A DNA stretch of 64,000 nt. It comes from Piezodorus guildinii (Eukaryota > Arthropoda > Insecta > Hemiptera > Pentatomidae). A program made the translations under genes and the position numbers. The notes under the pieces were generated by a model. It searched no databases. It was not told where the DNA came from and worked only from the letters and a program-made list of their open reading frames with translations. Where the stretch lies: contig CM041297.1 in assembly GCA_023052935.1 (NCBI GenBank), forward strand, positions 86,299,021 to 86,363,020, read 5' to 3'. Positions 11,141 to 21,404 of the stretch are shown one piece after another (within the stretch, counting starts at the first letter, position 1; the number at the start of each line of letters is the position of its first letter).

Positions 11141-11924
11141 GCGGTTCCCATGTATATTGGAGATGGTGAATGATGGACCACTGTTAATGAGTTAATCCAC
11201 TTGGTTAGGAATCTGCTATAGGTGGGTGAACGGTCCATCATTGTTTGAAAGATAATTGGAGCACTTTATCTATATAATGATTTGTTTTTATTACCTTATT
11301 GTCCGCAACGTGTATGAGAAAACTTTCAGTCGACAACACGATTCGTTGCTAAATATTGAAAAAGTGGATGGTCGTATTAACATTTCCTTAGCTGCATTAC
11401 TGCTTGCCTAACTGTAGACTCTTTTCGATATCTTTACTAATGCGAAGCTGACCAAGAAAAACTAGTGTTTTAAGGCAGTCAAAAGGCAGTGGATCGTAAA
11501 GATAACCATGGAATGTAAAGAAACTTGTATAAATCAAGTTTTAATATTTTGCTACGTGTTAATATTTTTGGATACTTTATCAGAAAAAATAGAACAATCG
11601 GGCTTTCTGAACATCAAACTGGTACCAATTATACCTAATGTTCAGCTGAACAGGTAAAGTGTTCCTGCAGTTGCGAGGCAACTGCCTGCAATCTGTTCTT
11701 TCAAGCTTGTTTCACGCAAAACATGATCCAGGTGTCTGATTGGAAAAACATGTCATTTCTTTTGTATCTTCTGCGAATGAAAATTGCAAATGGCTTTCTG
11801 AATGTTGGTCATTCTCTAAAACAGATCAACATGACCAAACATGGCCTTAGCAATGACTTGCTGAAATCCAGATCAAATTAAAGAAAATTCTTTGTAAACC
11901 TTCTCTACAATGTCCTTTAATAAT
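11141..11924. other. Intergenic, no gene seen
   Basis: No coding or repeat signature was recognised. Confidence 0.45.
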
Positions 11925-12475
11925 TTTCAGCTTGCCCTGGTTAAACAAATCCGTTATGTAGAACTCCTGCTTGACAAACTTCTAATATGGACACACTAGA
12001 CTGAAACGAAAAGAAACTGCTCGACGTTTTTGGCCACTTCACACAGACAAACGTACTTATTTCACACTTAACAACAAAAGACTCATCTACTTGCAGAAGG
12101 CTGTTAAGATCTTACGGATTAGAGCTTTGAGCTCTACTGAACTATCGATTCCGCATCCAATCTCTACACCACTTTGTAAAATCCTGAATACTCCTTACTC
12201 TGTAAGGAATAAACTAATCCATAAATATCTTAATGCCCTAAATGTTGGTAATTAGGCCCGAACCAGATACCAACTTTAACCCACTAAATTCAATCCTTTC
12301 TTCTTCTACAATTCCTGATAATCCTCCAAGACGTCTGAAAATAAGATGACACCGATACCTTCTAGTTTAGAATATTTTTAGAAATCTGCCGATAGGAAGG
12401 TTCTCTATAATCATGCTTTTTATTGTTTTCCTCACATTTACTTGTTGATGTCTATAAAAAAGTTATAAACGGCCT
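11925..12475 (+). mobile_element. Jockey family B LINE, 3' fragment 1
   Basis: It aligns with the 3' part of Jockey B copies at 26797, 31648 and 56640. Shared landmarks are CTTGACAAAC, CTGAAACGA-AAGAAACTGC, AACAAAAGACTCATCTAC, ATCCATAAA, CCTCC-AGACGTCTGAAAA and the tail CAC-TTTACTTG. It encodes only the C-terminal region after the RT core and is heavily broken. It lies just 3' of MBF2-like gene 1. Confidence 0.75.
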
Positions 12476-12657
12476 TAATCGGCTTTGGAGTGTTTTCTCC
12501 AACTATGTCAGGGAGAAAATGATATTGGACATTTTAAGGAATGCATGTATATATAACACATATTTCATACATAAATAATATAACATGTTTTAATAAATAT
12601 GGTGCATATCATAGACGATCTTAATAGCCTACGAATTGAAAAATACGCTCGAAGACA

Positions 12658-13839
12658 TTAGCAAGGTCTTGGGATTTCACAGCACGTTCCAAATATCCTT
12701 ACGCTAAAGTCCAAACTGCAGTTGATTGTCGATTCGAAATGAAGGATGACAAAACGGTGTCTTATCCCTCCACTGATGATGGCGACGTAACCTCCAGTTC
12801 TGATGTGGCTTTGCACTTCAATGTACGAGATGGGGCATTCGAATTCCTGCTTGTCCTGTGGAAGTGTAGCGTCGACGGTAACCTTCCCGATGAAGCTGTA
12901 TCTCATTTTTGTCGTGATTGATTTGCCATTCATGTATTGTCTGTAAGAAAGATTAAAATTCATTGAGTAATTGGTTGACTATAGTATTAAGTCAGTAACT
13001 AAGCATTCCCGACGTTCTTTAGTCCAATTGGGAATTGAGATTTGAAAGTTCAATGTTATGCTTAAACAGGCTAGGCCAAAATTTTCATAATTTTTTATTC
13101 CTAAGTTATATACAATGGTTTGATTATAATTATAAGTAGTCATAACAAGTAATGATAATGATCAAAGATATTACCTGACGTCATAATCACTATGGGCTAC
13201 TCTGACCGTAAGCATAATTCTGAAAAAAAAAAAAAAAAAATAGTTAAATAAATGTATATAATATATTCTCAAGTTATTTATGGTAAAATGAATCAATGCA
13301 AACATATAAAGAAGGTATATTCAGACTTTTAGGCTCTGCTTTATCTTCTTGTCCTGTGCCGTTACTAACGTGGAGAAGCCTAAATCCAACGCTACCAGGC
13401 TTTGTACTTCATTTAATTTAAAAACTATTAACTGAAAAAAAATACATATTCTGATCCTTTTGATTGTTTAATATTTAAACATCAAAACAATTCGTCTGAG
13501 GATAATTGCTTTTTAGGTCAACAAAGAAATTAAAAAATACTTTTCCATTTTTTGGTTGTTCGTTGTCTGATTTCATTTTTATATTGAATTATTATTAATG
13601 CTGGAATTTCGTGTGGATAACTCAAAAATAATTCAACTATAATTATGATGCCTGTCCAAGCTAGTTTCTTACCTCTCTCCGTTCTCTCGTTGACCCCAGA
13701 TGTAGCTAGAGTTCTCGTATCTATATCCGACATGCCTTGGAACAGCTCTTGGCACATTCGTGTTGCAGCAGTCCCTGGAATACCAGCCACTGGCTAGCTG
13801 GAGGAAACCCAGGACTAGTAAAGCTATCAAAAGCCTCAT
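12658..13839 (-). CDS. MBF2-like secreted protein, three exons (gene 1)
   Basis: The proposed exons are 13839-13673, 13219-13175 and 12940-12658. All introns are GT-AG, and both junctions are in phase 2 (GAG AG|A and GTC AG|A), giving 164 residues. Residues 1-18 (MRLLIALLVLGFLQLASG) form a signal peptide, and the mature part starts WYSRDCCNTN. The C-terminal half resembles the MBF2 family (named after silkworm multiprotein bridging factor 2): ISYIEV, a GGYVAIISGGI block, LHFES and FSVRIFG. Sequons occur at NSS and NCS. There are extra Cys pairs near both ends, unlike gene 3. MBF2 was first described as a transcriptional co-activator, but a clear signal peptide here argues for an extracellular role, which is my inference. 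A TATA box and TCAGT initiator sit just upstream. Confidence 0.8.
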
Positions 13840-13855
13840 TGCAGTTTCAGCACGA

Positions 13856-13888
13856 ACTGAACGATGCCGCTAGAAAATGCATTTTATA
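13856..13888 (-). promoter_or_regulatory. Core promoter of MBF2-like gene 1
   Basis: On the minus strand TATAAAA lies at 13888-13882 and the arthropod initiator TCAGT at 13860-13856, with the presumed +1 A at 13858. The 30-nt spacing from TATA to the start is ideal. The start codon follows 19 nt after the presumed +1. Confidence 0.7.
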
Positions 13889-14329
13889 TCCACACAACTG
13901 ACGCATCTCGAGTGCATCGATATCATGAGATATGCACTGGCAATGACTTACTGCGTTATTATCTCAGTGTGACATTGTTGGTAAATAAGAAATAAAACTA
14001 CAGTTAGTAATTTTCAGTGTATTCGTTCTTGAACCCAGTGATCATAAGTTAATACGGACGATTTTACATCGTGTGTTATACTTGTATACTGAACTTTTAA
14101 TTTTTTGAGTTTTATTAAAACAAAATACACGATTCCTGTAATTTTATCAATCCAATGGTTCCTTCAGTTCATTTCTGGCCTAACCTTGATCGAATTTGTT
14201 TGATCTTATCTGTGCAGCCTGTTAGTGTTTCACATATTTCAGATTATTCACTTGATGATTTCTGTGGAATTTTATGATATCTCAGCAAGTAATTATTGAT
14301 GCCATTAAAGCTACTTCCTATGTCCTTCT

Positions 14330-16890
14330 CTTGGAAATAACACTCATAATTTCTCAGATAACTTAGTAAATAATAACGATAATAAATTTTATTTTAATTA
14401 ATAGCCACCAGAAAAAAAAAAAAAAAAAACGCTGAAAATTGTTGCACAAAGGTTTATGATTTCGAAATAACTATTTCAAGTTCATATAGCTGTTTACAGG
14501 AAGAGAATTACCTATTATGAATAGCAATAAATTAATCAAAGAAAAATATCCAAACACTATTGCTAATTTCAAAACGCTATTTCTCTGCAACTTAATAGAT
14601 TTAAATAACATTTTTTTTTTCTGAGAATTTCTGATTGTAGAACATTCTTAATTTATTTTATTTTACAGATGAGTGTTGGGAAAATTACATCTCGGTTTAC
14701 TGTTTGTGAAGACCATATCAGATTAATTTAATTTTTTTTTTTTTATAGTGGTTTACTGATTCTAAAACAGTTGCATATTTTTCTCTATTTTCAAAAATAA
14801 CTGAATGAAGGTAGTATATATATGCAAAATTTTAATTTTTTTTCAATATAATTAATCTCGGTGCACTAGTTTTAAAATTCTATACAATTGTTTTTCATTC
14901 TTGAAAAATAATTGAGTTATGGGCGTATATATAAGCAAGATTTAATTTATTTTATTTTTTTCTTCGATGTGTCTTGGTCCTAAAGTTCTTACATATTTTT
15001 CTCTATCTTCGAAAATAACTGAGTTATGAGTGTATATGTGGGTAAAATTAAATTAAATTTAATTTTTTTCTAATTAATCAGGTGTCAGATTTTAAAATTT
15101 TTTTTTTATTCGTTATTCAAGTTCTAACTATCATAAAACTTAAGACCTCAAATGTTAAGGGGAAGATATTTTTTTGGTAGATTACAGAGATTCATTATTG
15201 AAAATAATAAAACAAAAGGAATAAGAAATCTAGATTTTGGAGCATAGTTTTGAAATTTATGAACATGCAGTTTTTATCAAATTTAAATATTTATATTTCA
15301 TGTTAATTTTTTTATCGTTGTACTGTATTTACAATGTGCTAGGAAAGATAACAGGCAGAAGAATGGAAGTGAAGTAATATTTCATTCGAATTTACCTCTT
15401 ATTTGGTTTTTCACACCATCACAGACTTTTTTAAATCGAATCAGACGGTTGGAATTAGTAGGTGGCTGGGAAAGTGTCATAAATTTAAAAAAAAATTAAG
15501 ATTCTCATCTGATTTTTTTTCTTCTCTCTCTTTCACAACTTTATGTTTTGGCGCACCACCACAGCTCTCTAAATTTTATGTTTTACTAATATTTTTGAAT
15601 TAGGTTGATTTTAGTGAAGTTACTAGTAATGGTGTATTTGGCATGATATCTAACTAAAGGAGAAAAGAGAAAACAAATACTTCTAATGTAATTGTAAACA
15701 TACAAGCGGTATACTATACATCAATGTTATTGATTGATGTATAATATAACATTGGTGAGCTAGAAATTAAAAAAAAAATTCTAATAAACCAAACTGTAAA
15801 AGTTGTGTGGAGAGTGAAGAATAGCCGATAAATTTAGTTTCTAGTAGATTAATATGTTGTAGTTTATTTAATAAAACACATGTTTCCATCGAAACTTACC
15901 TTCATTAATTCTTAAACGTCTTTTCATCTATTAATTTGAAAATTCTTAAATTGATTTTAACAACGGAGGGAAGTGAAAGTCGTGTGCTACATTTTTTTTT
16001 TTTAACCTTTATAGAAAAACAATCTACGATAAATATTTTAGTTAATTATTTTCAATAATGGACTATTATAATTGACCAATAAAAAATTAATCCCCTCAAA
16101 ATTTGACGACTGACGTATCAAGATACGTAGAACCCGAAAAAAAAAATCCGTTTGTCCGCCATCCGCCGTACGCCTTACGCCGTCCGCCATACACTATCCG
16201 AAGCATTTCTCCAAAACTACTAGTCGAGGTTTTTTTTTTTTTATATTAGCGGCGAAAATACTACAGCATGCAACGATGATCTCAACACCATACGATGGTA
16301 GCAGCTGATTTTTTTTTTTTTTAAATGGCGGTGGATTAAATGTAATATAATTCAATAAGTCAGTTATTTTTTAAGATAAAGAACAAATTATTAGTATTTT
16401 AAAGCAAAAAAATAAAAGAGAGAATAATTTATAAAAAAGTGAAAATGAAAAAAAAATTGATATTTTACTTATAAATACGCCCATAGCTCTATTCTTGAAG
16501 ATATAGAAAAAAACATGTATAGACTTTTTGAGACAAAAAAAAAAAATGAAATCTTGTTTATATATATGCCCATAACTCAGTTGTTTTTGAAGATAGAGAA
16601 AAATTGTAGATAATTTTTCATTCAGAAAGAAGAAGATGAACAGGAAAAAAAGTTAATCTATAATTCAACTCACAAATTATAATTGATGATAATAATTCCA
16701 CCAAAACTTAGTTACTATTGATATAGAGAAAAATTGAAAAGACTAGCAGCTGAAAACATCTATATAAGAGTCACACCCTAATATAGTTATTTGGAAATAA
16801 TACCATTGTGTAATAATTTGCAGCGTTTTTTCTAATGTTAAAAAATAAAATAAATAAAACCTCTAGTAGCTATCGGGGCGGTCCTCTGCT
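14330..16890. mobile_element. Foldback-type element with long, internally repeated inverted arms
   Basis: The outer left part (AAAAAACGCTGAAAATTGTT near 14425-14444, then AAATAACTA) matches the reverse complement of the right part (GTTATTTGGAAATAA and AATTTGCAGCGTTTTTT near 16785-16832). The left arm holds about three tandem units of roughly 115-120 bp at 14700-15080, each with TTTTTCTCTAT-TTC-AAAATAA-TGA-TTATG-G-GTATATAT. The right arm (about 16370-16740) holds the same units in inverse orientation (GCCCATAACTCAGTTG, GAAGATAGAGAAAAATTG). Foldback elements with subrepeated arms are known in insects. No transposase is visible, so it is non-autonomous. The centre contains a family E fragment. 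Confidence 0.6.
15865..16005 (+). mobile_element. Family E 3' end fragment inside the foldback element
   Basis: AAAACACATGTTTCCATCGA, AAATTCTTAAATTGATTTTA and ACAACGGAGGGAAGTGAAAG followed by TCGTGTGCT match the terminal part of family E. Confidence 0.7.
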
Positions 16891-17199
16891 TCTGAACCAA
16901 AGCCATTTTTCTATAAATGTTTTATTTTTCATCCTGAATTCGGTTGCATCGTAACCGATGGTTAGATTCAATACTAATTCTGGGATCTACTGTTATTGTT
17001 TCTTTTCTGTGGTACTTGGACTTTAATGTATGCTTATTTATTGAGCTATATAACATTATGCTCCCTTTAGGACAATAATAATAGTAAAAAGAGATTACAT
17101 TCATACCATAATTTTAAAAATAAATAAAACACAGGGAAAAAAGTAATAATAAATATATGAACATCTGAAACACGAGCATACTGATATACAATATTAACA

Positions 17200-17350
17200 A
17201 ACATCTAGGGGATCCTCGAACCAAGTGATCCCAGCACTTCTCTCTCAACCACACCGCAGGTGTTGATAGCCTGTGGAGGATTACTCACTGCGCTAGGCTG
17301 CATCCTTCACTTGAGTGGCACTAAGTGCTGAGATATCTACAGATCTTGTT
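17200..17350 (-). other. Possible tRNA-derived repeat fragment
   Basis: On the minus strand TGTGGTTGAGAGAGAAG (A-box-like) is followed about 18 nt later by GGTTCGAGGATCC (B-box-like) at about 17212-17255. There is no second copy in the window and no clear end, so this is tentative. Confidence 0.3.
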
Positions 17351-17689
17351 GACACATCGGTATGAAGGCGAAACACCGCTTGAAAGCATTAAAAGTTTTT
17401 TATCTTTAGAAGTTCCGCAATTTTCTTTTTGAGGTGGTCGTGAGAAACATGTTATTAGAACATTTACTCAACACACGTGGAGGTGTTTCTGAATCGCGAC
17501 CGCATATGCGTTTTATGTCTCAGGAATTATAAATTCGAACTGTCTTATTGAGAAGAGTGAATCACGGTTATGTTTACTTCCAATTATTTTATCAGTGGAT
17601 GACTATTAAGGAAATGCAGATTTTTTTTTTCTGTTCGCAAGAGTGTTTTTCATCTATTAATATTTATTTTGCTATATTTGGAACAATTA

Positions 17690-17844
17690 TTAGATTAAAA
17701 ATTATTAGTAAGGAAAATTTGTCATGGTTTCGCACGAATTTTCCATTGTTAAAATTGATTAAAGAATTTTCAAATACAGTTAGTGATAAAAATGAGTGAA
17801 AATAATAAAGAATTGATTAAATTTAATGTATATAGAAACATGTG
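17690..17844 (-). mobile_element. Family E fragment flanking the RTE insertion
   Basis: GATTAAAGAATTTTCAAATA, ATTGATTAAATTTAATG and AGAAACATGTG resemble the 3' region of family E in minus orientation, as seen again at 20290-20386. The last 13 bases (17832-17844) are the target-site duplication of the RTE element. Confidence 0.55.
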
Positions 17845-20224
17845 AAAATATCTAGTACCTCCTTTCAACATAAAACTATCCACTTGGAAACATGGGTTTC
17901 GCCAGATGGAAAAATCAAAAACCAGATTGATCTTGTAATGATCGATAGCAGGCACCAAAGTGATATAGCAGATGTGAGGAGCTATAGAGGTACCGATTGC
18001 TCAACAGATCATTATCTGGTACGGATAATATATAAACAGAGACTGGCTGTAAAACCAAGAGGAAAAACAGAGAAAGCAAGGAAAAGATATAAGATCGGCG
18101 ACCTGAAAAGTCCTGAGAAGCAACAGCAATATGTTAGAAAAGTGGAAGAAAAGCTACAAAACAATGCACCTGAAATAGAAGAAGACGTGCAAAAGAAATG
18201 GAGTAGAATAAGTGAAGCTGTAAGGAATGCGGCGGATGAGACGATAGGCGAGGAAAAGAGAGAGAAAAAGAACTGTTGGTTCGATCATGAGTGTGAAATA
18301 GCGGTACAGGAGAAGTTAAAAGCTCATAAAAAGATGCTTCAAAGGTGGACAAGACAGGCCAGCGAAGAATATAAACGGAAAAGAGAAAATGTGAAGCAGC
18401 TCTGCAGATATAAAAAGAGGAAGAAGGAAAAAGAAGATCTAGACGCAATGCTGCAGGATTTCGAAAACAAAAACAGCAGATCATTCTATGGCAGAGTAAA
18501 AAACATAAGAAAAGGATTCCAACCCCGGATATCTTTTTGCAAAGACAAGGAAGGTCTACTCTTGGGTGACAAGAATAGAGTGGTCGACAGATGGAAAGAA
18601 TACTTTAAAGAGCTGCTAAATCCAGATGAAAACTGTGAAGAGACAATTTGTGATCTCGGAACAGTAGAAGAGGACGTAGAGCTGGAACCACCAGATCCGG
18701 AAGAAGTAGAAGAAGTAATTATGTCCTTAAAAGATAACAAAGCGCCAGGAATTGATGGGATCCCAGCAGAAGCAATCAAAGCTGGAGGGGAGGCACTCTA
18801 TAGAGAAATATACGAATTGATTTTAATGATATGGACGAAGGAGGAAATGCCCAGTGAGTGGAAGGTGGCTGTTATGTTGCCTATTCATAAAAAAGGAGAC
18901 AAACTGGATTGCGAGAATTATAGAGGTATTGCATTACTTAGTGTAGTCTACAAGGTGATGTCAACTTTGATAATGAAGCGGGTTGTCAAGAGAGCGGAAG
19001 AGGTGTTGGGCGATTACCAGTGTGGATTCCGCCCTGAAAGATCAACAATAGACAACATCTTTTGCATGAGGATGATGTTAGAAAAATGCTGGGAATGGAA
19101 CGTTGAACAACATCATCTGTTCATTGATTACAAGCAAGCATACGACAGCATAAATAGAAGCATAATGTATGAAAAGCTAAAACACCTGGGATATCCTTTA
19201 AAGCTTATCAGGCTTATCAAGATGACCTGCAGAATAGTCAAGGAGTTGTCAAAATTCAAGGTGAAATGTCAAACTCTTTTGAAATTCAGAAAGGTGTTAA
19301 GCAGGGCGATCCTCTTTCTCCAGTCCTATTCAATTTGTTATTGGAAGTGGTCATGAGGTCAATAAGGACAAGGCCTGGAGGATGTATTTATCACAGACTG
19401 ACGCAACATCTAGCGTTTGCAGACGATCTTGTGATAACCGGAAGAACAACCAGTGCTTTACTTGGAGCTTTCGAGGAATGCGAAGTGGCTGCGAGGAGAA
19501 CAGGACTGATCATAAATACGAAAAAAACTAAGTATATGAGGATCAGCAGGGAAGAAGGAGGAAACAGGTATATCGAGGGGGCTAGATATAGGTTCGAGAG
19601 AGTATCACAGTTTAAGTATCTAGGCACTGTTATCACAGAGAACAATAAGATTAGAGACGAAATTAAAGCAAGGATAACAGCTGGTAATAGATGCTATTGG
19701 TCTCTTCTGAAAATATTTCAGAACAGGAATATATCCAGAGAACTGAAGATAAGACTATATTGTACTGTCCTTCAGCCAGTGGTCATGTACGGAAGCGAGT
19801 CCTGGACATTAACACGCAATGATGAAAGACTACTAAACATGTGGGAAAGGAAAATTCTCAGAAAAATCTTTGGTCCTACAAAAGAAGGAGACCGTTGGCG
19901 AATGAAGACGAATGAGGAAATTAGAACTCTGTATCAAACACCTGATATAGTTGCCAAGATCAAGAGTGCCAGTTAAGATGGCTGGGGCATGTACAGAGAA
20001 TGGAAAGTAGGAGGCTGCCTAAAATGATGCTGGAGGGACACCCTGGTGGAAAGAGGAGCAGGGGCAGACCTAGACTTCGTTGGCTGCAGGACGTAGAGGA
20101 GGACCTTCGGTCGTTAGGAGTCAGCGGATGGAGAAGAGCTGCCGAAGACAGGTCAGAATGGAGGAGGATCGTTGAGGAGGCCAAGGTCCTACAAGGACCA
20201 TAACGCCGATAGATAGATAGATAG
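17845..20224 (+). mobile_element. RTE-type LINE, 5'-truncated, frameshifted
   Basis: The element starts inside the endonuclease domain (ETWVSPDGKIKNQIDLVM, then STDHYLV with the conserved Asp-His). It continues through a basic linker to the RT: LPIHKKGD, NYRGIALLS, FIDYKQAYDS (motif A), GVKQGDPLSP and FADD (motif C, about 19420-19432), with YGSESWTLT and the C-terminal end to 20203. The frame changes near 19240 and again near 19975, so no full protein can be made. It ends in a (GATA)n tail, typical of RTE elements, which end in short repeats rather than poly(A). A 13-bp duplication, ATAGAAACATGTG, flanks it (17832-17844 and 20225-20237). Confidence 0.85.
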
Positions 20225-20229
20225 ATAGA
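20202..20229. repeat. (GATA)n tail of the RTE element
   Basis: Five to six GATA units form the 3' terminus of the LINE. Confidence 0.85.
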
Positions 20230-20252
20230 AACATGTGTTTTATCTAAAAAAC

Positions 20253-20617
20253 TGGTGCGGGCAACACACGACTTTCACTTACCTCCGTTATTAAAAACGA
20301 TTAAAGAATTTTCAAATACATATAGAGATGAAAATAAATTGTTAAAGAATTAATTAAATTGAATTTTAATAGAAACATATGCTTTATTTTGTAATTTTTA
20401 TTTTTATCTACAACAATCAGCTTCATCGGCTTTTCATCACTCTTCAAAAACGTTTAGATTCCGGTGTATTAGATAATATTTTTTCTAAAATCTTTAGCTA
20501 TCCAATAGTAGAAAATGCGCTCAACTTGCATATTTAGCTGTTATTTATCAATGCTAACAATATAATAGACCTAGTTTTTTGTAATTAAAGATACTTTAAA
20601 GGAATATAATTTAAAAT
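20253..20617 (-). mobile_element. Family E copy (minus), left of the Jockey B fragment
   Basis: It begins CTGGTGCGGGCAACACACGA and CTTTCACTTACCTCCGTT, the reverse complement of the family E 3' terminus. It continues with ATCAGCTTCATCGGCTTTTC and TAGCTATCCAATAGTA, as in the copy at 44505-45315. Confidence 0.75.
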
Positions 20618-21242
20618 AGCGGCCTGCACGGGAGCCTTTCTCGACGTAGAACAGGCCTTTGACCGAGTCTGGCACCCGGGATTGCTTTACAAGCTCCGCC
20701 TATTTCTCCCTCCTACTTATTTTCTTATTATACAGTCCTACCTTGCTGATAGATCTTTCCAAATAAATCACCACAGCTCCTTTTCCTCCCTTTTTTCTCA
20801 ATCTGCTGGTGTTCCCCAAGGCAGCAGATTGAGAAAAAAGGGAGGAAAAGGAGCTGTGGTGATTTATTTGGAAAGATCTATCAGCAAGGTAGGACTGTAT
20901 AATAAGAAAATAAGTAGGAGGGAGAAATAGGCGGAGCTTGTAAAGCAATCCCGGGTGCCAGACTCGGTCAAAGGCCTGTTCTACGTCGAGAAAGGCTCCC
21001 GTGCAGGCCGCTATTTTAAATTATATTCCTTTAAAGTATCTTTAATTACAAAAAACTAGGTCTATTATATTGTTAGCATTGATAAATAACAGCTAAATAT
21101 GCAAGTTGAGCGCATTTTCTACTATTGGATAGCTAAAGATTTTAGAAAAAATATTATCTAATACACCGGAATCTAAACGTTTTTGAAGAGTGATGAAAAG
21201 CCGATGAAGCTGATTGTTGTAGATAAAAATAAAAATTACAAA
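20388..21242. repeat. Perfect 421-bp inverted repeat with 13-bp spacer
   Basis: The left arm (20388-20808) and right arm (20822-21242) are exact reverse complements at every position I checked, from GTAATTTTTA/TAAAAATTAC at the outer ends to CAATCTGCTG/CAGCAGATTG at the centre. The spacer is GTGTTCCCCAAGG. Each arm contains part of a family E element plus part of a Jockey B RT. The two open frames at 20682-20930 (+) and 20700-20948 (-) are mirror images of one Jockey fragment and are not genes. Confidence 0.95.
20618..20821 (+). mobile_element. Jockey family B RT fragment (inside the palindrome)
   Basis: GCACGGGAGCCTTTCTCGAC through GCTGGTGTTCCCCAAGGCAG matches the Jockey B copy at about 57539-57736. 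It covers RT motif A (the FDRVWHPG block) up to the GVPQGS block. It breaks off exactly at the palindrome centre, and the mirror copy lies at 20822-21012. Confidence 0.85.
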
Positions 21243-21404
21243 GAAAAGAAAGAATATTTATGAATTCAGCAAAATCAGCTTACTGGCATTGCTATCTTTG
21301 TGCATTTTTTTAGGATTGTATCGAATTTGCGATTCCTACAGCTCTTCATACGATGAATTTTACACCTTTTGAGTATTTAATCCTAAGTGAGTCTACCGAT
21401 TTTA
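21243..21404. other. Short unassigned stretch
   Basis: Nothing recognised between the palindrome and the 3' end of Jockey A copy 2. Confidence 0.5.

Noticed and set aside
12739..12921. 60-codon plus-strand frame
   Set aside because: Antisense to the MBF2-like exon of gene 1, which has better support (domain similarity and splice sites).
17548..17799. 83-codon plus-strand frame
   Set aside because: A+T-rich, Phe/Ile-rich, with no domain, and it overlaps a family E fragment.
18134..18779. 116- and 97-codon minus-strand frames
   Set aside because: Antisense shadows of the RTE-type LINE; Ser/Phe-rich low-complexity products.
20682..20948. Two 82-codon frames on opposite strands with nearly the same sequence
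   Set aside because: Mirror images created by the palindrome through one Jockey B fragment.
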